Origin: Heliocybe sulcata
Lineage: Eukaryota; Basidiomycota; Agaricomycetes; Gloeophyllales; Gloeophyllaceae
DNA length: 64,000 nucleotides
Direction of reading: 5' to 3'
Assembly: GCA_004369045.1 (NCBI GenBank)
Contig: ML213535.1
Coordinates: 124,001-188,000, forward strand
The notes beneath the pieces were generated by a model. That model was not told the DNA's origin. It searched no databases and saw only the letters and a list, made by a program, of their open reading frames with translations. The position numbers were made by a program, and so were the translations under genes. Shown here one piece after another: positions 34,271 through 45,548 of the stretch. Numbering within the stretch: the stretch's first letter is position 1; the number at the start of each line of letters is the position of its first letter.

Positions 34271-37200
34271 ATGCGTGCCAAGGCTGCTGTGTGGTTGGGT
34301 CTCTGCGCTGCAGTGGTGACAGCCACATGGATTGATCCACAGGTCCTCGATGCATGTCCAGGTTACACTGCGACCAATGTCGTGACGAATACGTCGGCTC
34401 TCACTGCAGACTTGGTGCTGGCCGGAACTGCGTGCAACGTATTCGGAAACGATATCGAGAAGTTGGCCTTGGAAGTGGTCTACGAGACTGGTAGGTGGGC
34501 TCGCGCGCTCTAGCCAGAAAGACGATAATAGATTGGAATGCATACAGAGACTCGTATACACGTCAAAATCACTGATGCTTCTGCGGCTCGGTATGAAGTC
34601 CCAGAGTCCGTCCTGCCAAGACCTGCGCCGTCACCTTCAGTCACCGCAGACTCGGCAGCTATTCAGTTCAACTACACGACCTCCCCGTTCACCTTCTCCA
34701 TCTACCGAACAAGCACCTCCGAGGTCCTCTTCTCCACCGCCTCGCATCCACTCATATTCGAGCCCCAATACCTCCGCGTTAAAACTGACCTCCCCGCAAA
34801 CGCAAACATCTACGGTCTCGGGGAGCACACGGACAGCTTCCGCCTGCCCACGCACAACCACACGCGTACGCTCTGGTCTCGAGACGCCTATGGCGTACCC
34901 ACTGGAACGAATCTGTACGGCAACCACCCGATCTACTTCGAGCATCGGGAGACGGGGACACACGGTGTCTTCCTCGTGAGCTCTAATGGCATGGATGTCA
35001 AGATCAATGATACGGAGGCAGGAAACGGGACAACGCTGGAGTATAACGTGATCGGCGGGGTCTTGGATTTCTACTTCCTCGCGGGGAGCGAGACTGACCC
35101 GACGGAGGTCGCGAGACAGTACGCGCAGGTGGTCGGCACACCTGCTGAAGTGCCATATTGGTCGTTTGGGTTCCACCAATGTCGTTTTGGGTACACAGGT
35201 ATACACGTGTGTTAACTGATGCAGGCATTTAGACTGACGAAGTCTTGTTTAGATTTTGTTCAGGTTGCAGACGTCATCACCAACTACTCTCTGGCAAACA
35301 TCCCGCTCGAGACCATGTGGACTGACATCGGTCCGTGCTTCCAGCATTCCCAACCCGTTCGCTCATGAATGTTTCCTCTTAGACTACATGTACAAGCGCA
35401 GAATATTCACGACCGATCCCGACTACTTCCCCATCCCAAAGATGCGCGAAATCGTCGACTACCTGCATTCGCATGACCAGCACTACGGTAAGCTTCCCTG
35501 CGTCTGATTACCCTAGTATGTCGACAAACCCAACAATCGCAGTTCTTATGACGGATCCTGCGGTGGCATACGCTCCCGGAGAGAACTATACCGCCTTTGA
35601 TCGAGGCACCGAGATGAATATCTGGCTCATGGCTCCGAACGGCACTAGTCCGCACTTGGGCTTGGTCTGGCCTGGCGTGACTGTCTACCCAGGTACGTCA
35701 ATGTTGGCCTCGCACTCATCCACCGCCTGACTGCGACAATTCAGACTGGTTCAACCCCGACACCCAAACGTGAGCTTCACTTCCGCTTACTCTAAAAGCG
35801 ACTGGTTACAATGGAGTCGTTAGGTACTGGACAAGCGAGTTCGCTTCTTTCTACAGCCCCGAAACCGGCATCGACATTGACGGCGCCTGGATTGACATGA
35901 ACGAGCCCTCCAGCGTAGGCGTCCTCCCTCTCACACAAATCGCCCTCCGTGACAAACCAGAATATCTAGTTCTGTAACTTCCCATGCGACGATCCCTTCG
36001 CTCAAGCCATCGAGCAGAGCCTCCCTCCCAACCGCACGACGCTACCTCCGGATCCCAACACTCCCATCTTCGTCAACTCGAATAGCAGCCTGCAGAAGCG
36101 CCAGAGTCTGACGGACGAGCAGCTGCTGTACCCGGCTTACGCGATCGAGGACGCTGCAGGAGGTATCTCGAACGATACTGCGCATGTAAGTCCTGACTCG
36201 GATCGAGTCCATCCTTGCCACGTAATCTGGAGTACTCATGGCGATCGTTAGTCGGACGCCCTGCATTCGAACGGAATGGTTGAATACGACACGCGTAGGT
36301 CCAGCAGCTCTGAGTCACCAGTACATAACTGACCCGTAGTCGGTATTGCAGACAACTTATACGGAACGATGATGTCTGTGACGACCCGGAACGCCATGCT
36401 CTCGCGTCGGCCGGGTCTGCGTACGCTGGTTATCACTCGATCCACCTTCGCCGGTGCAGGCGCACACGTTGGGAAGTGGCTGGGCGACAACTTCGCAGAT
36501 TGGGAGCACTACAGGAACTCCATCTCAGGTAGTACAAGATCTGTTCAAAGCAAAAATTCATCTGATCTGTTGATATCGTCTCATTAACAGGTGTCCTGGG
36601 GATGGCGGGCGTGTACCAAGTACCGATTGTTGGCGCGGATATCTGTGGTTACGGTACGGGCTGATCGGTGGTGTGGCGGCTAGCTAGCTACTTACGTATA
36701 GGCCTTAGCTCAAAATACCACCGAGACTCTCTGTGCCCGATGGGCGATGTTGGGAGCCTTCTATCCCTTCATGCGAGACGTAGGTCACGTCATAGGAGGA
36801 CATCCCAGAACTGATTTATTCTCTCGATAGCACAACGATGATACCTCCATCCCCCAGGAATTCTACAGGTGGCCCACGGTCGCGCAGGCGGCCAGAAATG
36901 TCATCGACATACGGTAAAGCATCACTCTGCTTGGCTGGTGCGGGGCACTGATCATCGCACTCCCAGTTATCGCTTACTGGACTACATCTATACGGCAATG
37001 CACCAAGCCAGTGTGGATGGAACACCTTTAGTCAACCCTCTGTGGTACAAATATCCCCAAGACACAGCGACCTACGGCATTGACCTGCAGTTCCTGTACG
37101 GCGACTCCCTCCTAGTTGCCCCTGTGACGGAAGAGAACTCTACAACCGTCGACGTCTACCTGCCCAAGGACACGTTCTACGACTGGTACACCCTGACAGA

Positions 37201-37672
37201 AGTGCAGGGCCAGGGTCAGAACGTCACCCTCACTAATGTCAACTTCACATCCATTCCTCTCTATGTGCGAGGCGGTTCGATCCTTCCATTGCGTGCCAGC
37301 AGCGCCATGACCACCACCGCTCTCCGGGAAACTCCGTTCGAACTGCTCATCGCTCCCGGAGCCGATGGTACCGCGTCTGGATCGTTGTACTTGGACGATG
37401 GCGTCTCCATTACGCCGTCCACATACACATGGATCAACTTCTCATACAATAACAGCATCCTCACAGCAGACGGTCACATCGGGTACCCATCTGGGTCCCG
37501 GTTGACGAGGCTACGCCTGTTGGGCGCCTCGTCATCTAGTGGTGTTCCCTCCATACAGTCAGCGAACGGCACGAGCATCGCAAACGTCACATACGATGGA
37601 CCTAGCAAGGTCCTGGATGTGACGCTGGATATGCCTCTTGACCAGAACTTTACCATACACTTGACCCCGTAG
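34271..37672 (+). CDS. Secreted alpha-glucosidase, glycoside hydrolase family 31
   Basis: Releases glucose from the non-reducing ends of maltose and starch oligosaccharides outside the cell. The start at 34271 gives a signal peptide ([18 protein letters not shown]). Many introns interrupt it. The N-terminal sandwich has [24 protein letters not shown] and [15 protein letters not shown]. The barrel begins [15 protein letters not shown] and [15 protein letters not shown]. The catalytic nucleophile is the Asp of [11 protein letters not shown]. The acid/base Asp is in [13 protein letters not shown], preceded by [18 protein letters not shown]. Then come [28 protein letters not shown] and the distal beta-domains ([19 protein letters not shown]). 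Numerous N-glycosylation sequons (NYT, NGT, NST) agree with secretion. It stops after NFTIHLTP. The organisation matches Aspergillus-type extracellular alpha-glucosidases. Confidence 0.94.
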
Positions 37673-37935
37673 CCGTCTACTCTGCTGATGTTGTCTGGGC
37701 CTGTCCACGGGTTCTTCATTATATTTTCGGGCGTATATAGTGCTCTCCCGTTGTTGGAGGACACTGGTAATTTAGGCAATAAAACTATCTGCATCTGCTG
37801 GCCGTGGAGCAGGGCTGGTGACAACTCGACTCTCTTCATAGTGATGATGGGATTCAAGGCTAATGGTGTGCCATACGCAAAATGGTAGCAGAAGTTGGTG
37901 ACATCCCTAGTACGCAGAGACATGAGAACCAGGCG

Positions 37936-40261
37936 CTAGGCCGACAGCAGGACATCCAGAGAGTCATGCCGCCATAGGTTATGTTCCTATTCCGAAGTGA
38001 GCAAAGGTCGAGGAGCAGTGAGAGGGAAAACATACCTTATATGATGCATCGAATTTATCGAGATCGAACCCTTTTGCCAAGGAGAGCTTAAAATGATGCA
38101 GCAGGATGGCAGTAAAGACCCTGGCAAGTGATTAGGACTAGTCCACGATGATGGAGAACGGAGCTTACTTCATATTCTGCAATGCAACCTGCTTTCCAAT
38201 GCATATTCCAATCCCGCAACTAAATGGAATGAAACCTTCCTTGATATGTGGCTGAATGCTGGAGTCCGGGAGCCATCTCTCAGGCATGAACTTGTCCGGA
38301 TTTCGGAAGTTCATGGCTGCTCGCTTCGATTGGGTCAAAAGCGGTACAGACGAAGTGTATCACTCACGATCACGGTGAAGGGCGAAGATCGGACAAGCTA
38401 ACGTTGTATAAGGCGGGATAAATCTACCGAGTATATCATAGCCGCGATCACCAGTATACCTAGGAGGACCTGCTGGAACAGGAGGAACCATTCGAAGGGC
38501 TTCTTGCACACAAGCATCCAGATATGGTAGACGGGCAAGGGTTGGTGCATCGGCATTACCTGCCTGACCATCCGCCAGCTCGTTCAGTTCTGCGCAGAGA
38601 CGCTTTTGAGCGTCCTCGTTCCCGATGATATAACGGAATAGCGCTATCAGCGCCTGGGCGATAGTGTCTGAGCCTGCTACTATCATAAAGGAAGCGTCTG
38701 CCGTGGCTTCTTGGGGGCTGAGCAGAGGCTCGCCGGAGCTCTGCTCTTGCTAATTGATGGACGCATGAGATCTAGGACGGTGTTAATGATAAAACGTTCA
38801 ACTTACTATGATGCCGAGGATGTCTTTGCTTGTGCCAATCATATTTCCTTTCGTCTCCTTCACTTTCTTGCTCGCGAACTGGGGGAAAGAAATCAACTGG
38901 AGTTATCGACGATAGCGAACCAACTCCACCTTTTGGAAGGTCACGATCGGTCCTGGTTGAGGAAGTAACGCGACAATATCCCGCATCCATGGAACTTGCC
39001 CTAAGACTGAGGATGCAGTTAGCAAGGAGATATACTTCCTCAGCAGGCACACGAACTTCCTACAAACCGTACGCCTATAGACAGCTTTGGGGTAATGAGA
39101 ACCGTGACCTACCATTCTTCAGAACCTAGATACTTACGACTTCCATCCAACCCTCCTTATCCTTGCCAGCTACCATTGTCTCGAAGCCGCCGGAGAACGC
39201 CATATCACCCATGACGTCCCTAAGACCAGTTAGCGAAGCGAATGACAAGTCCAGATGGATTTACATGGCCCAAAGAGAGATCCAATGAGAAAGCGAAACG
39301 CGCTTTCCACCGGCTCCCTCTCGCTTCAGAATCTGAACGAGCTGATCCGTACGTGCCTAATGCCACGTCAGAAGATTGGGATTGCCCACGAGACGGACTT
39401 ACAGCAGCGAACTCTTGGTAAGTATGCAGCATCTCGCTGTTGAAAGCTTTGTGCCATGCCTAGTAAGACGTCAGGAGTGCAGCAGGGACTTGCCGAGACT
39501 AAGGTACATACGATAAGTCTTTGACTATATTCTTCCCGGTTGAGCGTGGTAACAAGAGCATTCGCATCTTGAGGTGCGCCTATTCGACAGAAAACGTGAG
39601 CTCACGTTCCGGACAAAACAGTGCAGACATCACCTTGGTAAAAGGGCGCCCTAAATATCTGGCCGTAGATAGGCTTAACAGCCTCTGGTGCATTCACAGA
39701 AAGTTCGTTCGGACCTGATGCAGTCTCAGAATCGAGATACCATTTGAAGCGAGAGACGAACCAATTCGAACCCAAGGGCCGTATATCTCATGTAGTCTGA
39801 TTAGAAGGTCCATCATGATTAGCGAGAGGTAACAACAGACGGAGATTCTCACTCCCGGAGCTTCAGGTGCCGATTGCCTCTGGCAATCCAAAATGCCATC
39901 CACCACTTTGTGATTTTGGCCGGTCTCGGACCAGAATATTGCGCCAAGGGATGCCACGGTGACAATCGATATACAATCACTGTTGCTACGAGCGATGCAA
40001 GATATGCCGCCAGCACACAAACAGTGTACTTCGAAGCGTCCAGCATCCCGAAGCCTTTGGTGTGGCACAGAGCAACAATTGACACTACCAGGTAACAAAC
40101 CACAGCGAGGAGCACCGTCAGAGCACTGGGCTCACTGCGCTTGATGACAGCATGGGATGACTGGAGTCGGGATGAGCAGCTAGCCAGAAAGGTAGAATGG
40201 GGCCACTCACGACTCCAGCGATGATCGCGTATATAACCACCCGCAACAGGGACGCGACCAT
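37936..40261 (-). CDS. Cytochrome P450 monooxygenase
   Basis: Membrane-bound heme monooxygenase; substrate unknown. The start at 40261 (MVASLLRVVIYAIIAGV) leads, after a short intron, into two further hydrophobic segments (PSALTVLLAVVCYLVVSIVA and KYTVCVLAAYLASLVATVIV). The protein therefore has about three N-terminal membrane segments before PLAQYSGPRPAK. Landmarks: RELHEIYGPWVRIGPNELSV, I-helix MIVAGSDTIAQ, K-helix ExxR in EALRMVPPVPAGPPR, PERF-like FMPERWLPD, and the Cys loop FIPFSCGIGICIGKQVALQN. The Cys loop keeps Phe, Gly, the heme Cys and the last Gly, but has Gly where most P450s have Arg. It ends with a small exon (EHNLWRHDSLDVLLSA, stop at 37936). About ten exons. Convergent with GH31, 263 bp apart. 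Confidence 0.88.
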
Positions 40262-41252
40262 CCCTATCGATTGCGAGAGTTGCTCCTGCTGCTGCTGAAA
40301 ATGACGCTGATAGCTAGTAGTGGAAGAAGAGAGACCTCGTTACCAAGAAATTATGGAAACCGGCGTCCCGGGCTTTTCGGGGAACAAACTTCATGATCAT
40401 GGGTCATTTAAACGACTATTCATGTATACCAACAGGTTAAACATGACCAGTATATATCTCTGGTGCGCATCCTCAGGGCTTAGGCGGCATAGAGCTGCCC
40501 TAGTGCGGGATATGCAGATGGAGGCGCACGGTGAATTAGTAAACTCGAAACTGACGAACATCGGCATCAATTTATAGATTGAGGCAAGAGGAATAACGCA
40601 CAAGCGTCGTCCAATGGATGGCGTCGAAAATATCCCAGGAGGTGATAAATGCACATTCGCAAATAGTCATGTACGGACTTTGCAGCGCCCGCCATGGCGA
40701 ATCTCTTCATCGTCGGGAGGCTAGTACTCAGAGTTGTCATCGGCGGCACCTTCATATGCGCCTTCATCTGTCAGCGGACATCATGATGACGGTGGCTGCC
40801 GGAGGCCAAAGATTCGGGGTGAGAGCGAAATCCAAAAGTCGAATGCACTCACATGGGCCAGAGCGCATTGTACAGATAAAGAATGTGAATCTTGAGGACG
40901 CCGCGAAGCGCATATCATACTCGGGAAGAATCGGGGGATGGGATAGAGGGCCAGACGTTGATATGATATTGGGAATGCAAAGTCCGGGGTTGGTGCTGTA
41001 GAACATACCGTAGGGACAACAACAATGGAAGTACCGTCTGATGCCACCTATAAATTCGGAACCGGTGCACCCAGCATGATAAGGAGTGGTTCAATGGTTA
41101 GTTCTGTGAGAGCAAGGTGCGGATTGGGCGGAGGTATAAGCAGTGAGATAGTTATGCATTAAGTGTCAATAGTCCAATTGCGGTACTCCAAACAGACACG
41201 TGAGAGAGGAGACAGCATAGAACAACGATGGACTCACTATGTGTCTATGTGA
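40262..41252. other. Intergenic region between P450 and OPA3
   Basis: Contains the P450 promoter. Minus-strand frames from about 41050 to 40575 (for example LGYFRRHPLDDACALFL) are protein-like in places, but I could not join them into a gene or recognise a family. Confidence 0.35.
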
Positions 41253-42037
41253 TCACGAAGGCCCAGCAGAGCTCTCGACGCCTGCTGTAGGAGCATTCGC
41301 CCGATCAAATAACCGTATTTTAGGAACGTCCTTGACCTCAACCCATCCGCCTTTCATTCCAATCTCGACTATTCGCTCCAGCACTCTTGTCAACTCTTCG
41401 TTCCTGCTCACGACATTTCCAGTTACACTTCATCTCACTGACACATCACAGCACAGACTAACCTTGCCACCAAACCCTCCATGCTCGCACCCACTTGGTT
41501 CACCCGCTCCTCCATCCCTCCTATTCGATCTTTAAGATCATCCAGCTGATCATCCACAGCATCCCGCCGCTTCGTTTGGGACCGGGAAGAGCGCCACTGT
41601 TCTGCTATTATAAGCGCTGCAGCAACCGCGAACAGGAACCCCTCTGCCAGCGCGTTTGCTCCGTTCTCAATAGCCCTGGTAGAGCATTAAGCAAGTCTCA
41701 CAGAGTCAAGGGGGTTAGAACGCACTTGGTTTCTGAGAGGGGTCGTACGTGCTTCGCTGGCTCGCCCATGAGGTTCGTGCGCAGCTTCACCTCGCCACGG
41801 TACATCCGCTGAGCAAGGGAGATGCAGAGAGAACGGAACGTCTCATGTCTAGAGAATTTAAATACAAAGATCTTGCAAATTCAAAATACATACTGCTTAG
41901 CTTGGACCTTGATCTGGTTGCTGATAGGCTTTGCTAAGGTCTCACTTGGTCGTCCACTTAGTACATCGAATGTGGTTCCTCCGCAAAGCTCGTTTACTCA
42001 CTCGGATGAGCAGCGTGCCTAATTTCGCGGTCGCCAT
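41253..42037 (-). CDS. opa3: OPA3-family mitochondrial protein
   Basis: Small mitochondrial membrane protein of the OPA3 family (mutated in human optic atrophy type 3), thought to act in mitochondrial morphology and lipid handling; the biochemical role is not settled. Five short exons join in phase to 189 residues: 42037-42002, 41941-41895, 41848-41726, 41675-41463, 41403-41253. The start MATAKLGTLLIR leads to TLAKPISNQIKVQAKQHETF and RSLCISLAQRMYRGEVKLRT, followed by LRTNLMGEPAKHVRPLSETK. The family-diagnostic hydrophobic block AIENGANALAEGFLFAVAAA comes next, then a basic WRSSRSQTKRR. The C-terminal half is a coiled coil (DDLKDRIGGMEERVNQVGAS, NEELTRVLERIVEIGMKGGW). The final VESSAGPS is unordered. 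No exon is long enough to be seen as a long open frame, which hides the gene from simple scans. Confidence 0.92.
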
Positions 42038-42442
42038 AGTTCAGAATACGTGATGTACGCGCTTAGATATATGCGGGAGTCTAGGGAATAATGAAGAAAT
42101 GTTGCGGTGGCAGGCGCATGTACTTGGCTGTTGTGGATCAACCCGAGTTCGAGCGTACTGGCCGGTCGGTGGCCGGTCGGCGCGTCGACGCGCGTGTACA
42201 TGGCGTACTGATTTCTCCTGCTGCTCCGTTCAATTGTGTGGCTCCATATACATCGATATCGACCCATCGCTTGGCCACTGCACTAAATGGTTGGAAGCGA
42301 CCCTTTGAATTATGGTACCAAGAAGATATGTTTTCCAACTATTGATACATACTAGTACAAGTATGGATAGCGACAAAGCAAGTGTACAGAACCAGAGGCA
42401 AGCGGTCTACGACCAAAAGTACGAGGTAACGAGGTCCATACA
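42038..42442. other. Intergenic region between OPA3 and GH5_12
   Basis: Upstream region of OPA3 and 3' flank of GH5_12. An imperfect tandem duplication of ggccggtcgg occurs near 42161-42180. No exon found. Confidence 0.4.
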
Positions 42443-45129
42443 TCACATAATCGTGCAACCCTGGCACAAACTACCGCGTATCCACTCCCACATCCCGGCA
42501 CCCGCGCTCAGAACGCCCTCGTCGTACTTGACTTTCATCGGGCCTCCAGCGCGCTTGATGCTGATCGTGTATTCAGCGTCTTCTTCGCCTTCCGAAGGTA
42601 CAGAATACCACCACTTTAACGTCTGTCCCTGGACTTCATACCGGCCTGAAGATACCTCAACAGACAGCGCGAGGTCACAAGAAGCCTGAGGCAGAAGAGT
42701 AGATGTCGATGATGCGATAGTGGGCGGAGGTATGATAGGTGAGAGGTTAATCGTGGACGCGTTGCGCGACGGAGAAATCGGCACAGAAGCAGCCTCTCCG
42801 CCATCGGAAGATGCAGTATTTGTGCCTTCTTCCTGGCCCAGAAGCTTCTCATCAGCAAAATGGATGACGGGGATGTAAATCTCCGTAGGCAGCGCTGACT
42901 CTTTCCCTCCTAGTGTAGAGCTGCTGTCCGACGTCCTGAGCGCGTCTTCCGGTCGGACGCGGACCACAAGCTTAAACTCCGCCTTTGCAATGTTGAAGTC
43001 TATTCGCTTAGGGGCACCGACGACAGCAGTCGGGAACGGTCGGCAGAAAGCCCGAACAGCCCTGGCACCATCCGTCAGAAAATCATACTGATTTCGCCAT
43101 CCGGAGGGTAGGCTCTTTCCCAACGACCCATCAGTGAGGGGTGGGTTACCACGCAGCGTAGGCGTTCGAGACCCAAGCAGCTTGTCACCACTCGAATCCC
43201 GAACGTGCTCGCCCATACTGAACTCTTCTCGTCCAGCACCTTTCATATCATCCGTACTCCAGAGACTGAGATCCTCCATATTCCACCCATCACCCCACTC
43301 ATGGCAGCTATCTGGGCAGTAAGTCCAAACAGTATAGTTCAGACTATTCGGCCCATCCGCAGCGTTCAAGCTAGCGTCCAGTGCTTTCTGCTGATTGCTG
43401 TAGTCGCCCAAATACTTGCCGTTGTCGGTCCACCCATACGACTTCTTCGCGTCCATGTCGAAGGGCGTGCCAATCTCGCCGATGAGAGTGGGGTACGGGC
43501 CCAAGATGTCGACGTCGCGCTTAAGTTCACCTAACTGCTCCTGAATAGACTTGCGTATCGCTGACTCGCCGATCTTGACGGCTGCCAGAGGACTGGAGTA
43601 CCGCCCCCGCAGCACGCCAAGGGCGTCGGCATTGAACCAATTCCAATGTCTCGACACGAGAGTGAGACCATCGTAGTAGTGTGGGGAATAGCAACACCGG
43701 CCCTTCAGATCTTCCTGCTCGATACTCGGCGGCTGAGCGAACACGGGCGGCTGGACGAATAAGATCGCGTCGGGATGGGCTTGACGTATCCGTTTAGCGA
43801 AAGCTTGGAAGTGGGGCCTCCAATAGTCCTCTATAGCCTCCACTTCTCTGTCTTCTCCAGGAACCCTGAGGAAGTAGTCGGGCTGCGCAATGTAGCCCGT
43901 CTCGATATCCCATACGCCGTGCTGAGCCCAGATACATTCGCTGAGCTTCCACTCTGGGTCTCGTTTCCAGCCCCACTTCGGGTGAACGTTGTCTGGTTCG
44001 GTGGACAATTCTGCCCACATCTTGGTACCCTTCGGGTCCACAGTCACTTTCCCTGTCTTCTTTGGTCCGAATGAACCAAAGTCCCATTTCTCTACTGTCT
44101 GAGCCTGACCCATACCGAGACGGAAGGACTGCGCAGGCGTCGGCGCTGAGCCCTTCTTGAGCATATTCGTCTGCCTATCCGATGACTTGTTGAGGTCGAC
44201 CCACCCAAGCATGCCTTCGAATGGCTCGTTCATGGTGTCCCACCCGAGCACGCACTCGTCCAGGAGGTCGCCAGCGTCAGCTATACGGTCCGCTAGCTCG
44301 CCCATCGCAGCTATGTAGTGCGACTGCAGGTAGTCCTGGATGTTCTGCCCGTCGATCACGCATTTCGGCGCGAAGTCATTGCCGGCAAAGAAGAGCGTGA
44401 AGATCGTACGGGAGGCGAGCCGTCCGTAGTTTGTTGACCAGATCATTGCGGGTAAGGATGCGGGATCAGTGTCGGATGCGGTAGGGTATTCGGGATGAAT
44501 GATAGCAGCCTCCGTGGCTGTAAAGTTACGTGGATTGATACCGCACGCGGGTAGAGTCCAGTATGGCGCGCCGGAGCCTCCAGAAAATCTTGACCACTGG
44601 CAAATATTGTCAGCAAGTGTATGACTTCAAATAGAAGCTTTACTCACAACATCCTGATGCGGGTCCATGAATACCTTGAATCCATATTCCTTGCATTTCC
44701 GTAACACTTGCACCGTATAGTCCATGAAGTCATAGTCATATTTCCCCCTGTTCTCGTCAGAAGCCCGCGCAACGAATTCAAGCTTATAACTCACGGTCCT
44801 GCATGCTCTAACGCCTCCCAGGTCACAACATACCTCAACATATTAAATCCCCATCCTCTCAGCCTTGCAAGGTGTACGTCTGCCGACCCATCCTCGAGAT
44901 TCAGCGGCTGCCCGACGAAGCTTTCGCCACCATTCTCTGCTGCCTCCCAGAACCCTTCCAGGACATACGAAGGCTTGCCAACAGGAGCTTTTGCCGACCC
45001 AGAAAGATTCACTCCTCTCAGAAGGAGAGTACGTCCCGCGTTGTCGACGAAGTTGCCATCAGTCGTGTGGATATAGTATTCAGACGTTTCCGCCCCAGTT
45101 ATTGGCGACACAGACGGCACAGCAGGCAT
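42443..45129 (-). CDS. Glycoside hydrolase family 5 subfamily 12 (glucosylceramidase / steryl-glucosidase type)
   Basis: Intracellular glucosidase of the group that removes glucose from glucosylceramide or ergosteryl-glucoside in fungi. Three exons: 45129-44795, one from about 44767 to 44649, and a long one from about 44598 to 42443. There is no signal peptide ([20 protein letters not shown]). The barrel begins [14 protein letters not shown] and continues [37 protein letters not shown]. The acid/base Glu is in [12 protein letters not shown] and the nucleophile Glu in [11 protein letters not shown]. Long inserts typical of GH5_12 are present ([52 protein letters not shown]), and the C-terminal beta-domain is complete. 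The protein ends QGCTIM, which has the form of a CaaX prenylation box. The substrate (ceramide against sterol) cannot be told from the sequence alone. Confidence 0.92.
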
Positions 45130-45548
45130 ATTGGTGATCCAGGTATACGGGCAGCTGAAGTCAGCAGCGCCTCACAAGAATCGCACCACAGGTACAGAAG
45201 TAATAATATAGTTGCCAAAGGCGGAAACCCCGCACCTGACGAGGACGCGTTCTGAAATAGTGGCCGACACTGCGGAAAGAGAGGACGCGTCTGAGAGGAC
45301 TTGATGCTGCGAGCGGAGAAGAAATTCGCGGACATTAATGTGAGGCGTGGCAAGTAGAACAGCACCGCGTTGCAGTGCAGTGGAGACACGATGCTGTCAG
45401 TGTATGGGACTTCACTCAAATGCTCAAATACTTTTTTAGCAATGGCTCTTGCATTTCTCTCGTATCCCTATAGTTATATAGAGCATGTACCGCATACAAC
45501 ATCACGTCGACCAGAAAGAGGAGAGGGAAGGTGGTAGCCACCCAAACA
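45130..45548. other. Intergenic region between GH5_12 start and eIF2A stop
   Basis: Upstream region of GH5_12 and 3' end of eIF2A. The minus-strand frame at 45099-45419 overlaps the GH5_12 start and has no recognisable domain. I treat it as chance. Confidence 0.4.

Noticed and set aside
34637-35206. 189-codon minus-strand frame
   Set aside because: It lies opposite conserved GH31 coding sequence and lacks any domain.
37936-40261. P450 next to carbohydrate enzymes as part of a secondary-metabolite cluster
   Set aside because: No terpene cyclase, polyketide synthase, NRPS, prenyltransferase or transporter lies in the window.
41085-41150. GTGGTTCAATGGTTAG, resembling a tRNA D-arm
   Set aside because: No T-arm with TTC follows within 60 bases and no acceptor stem forms.
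45099-45419. 106-codon minus-strand frame
   Set aside because: It overlaps the GH5_12 start in another frame and shows only hydrophobic low complexity.
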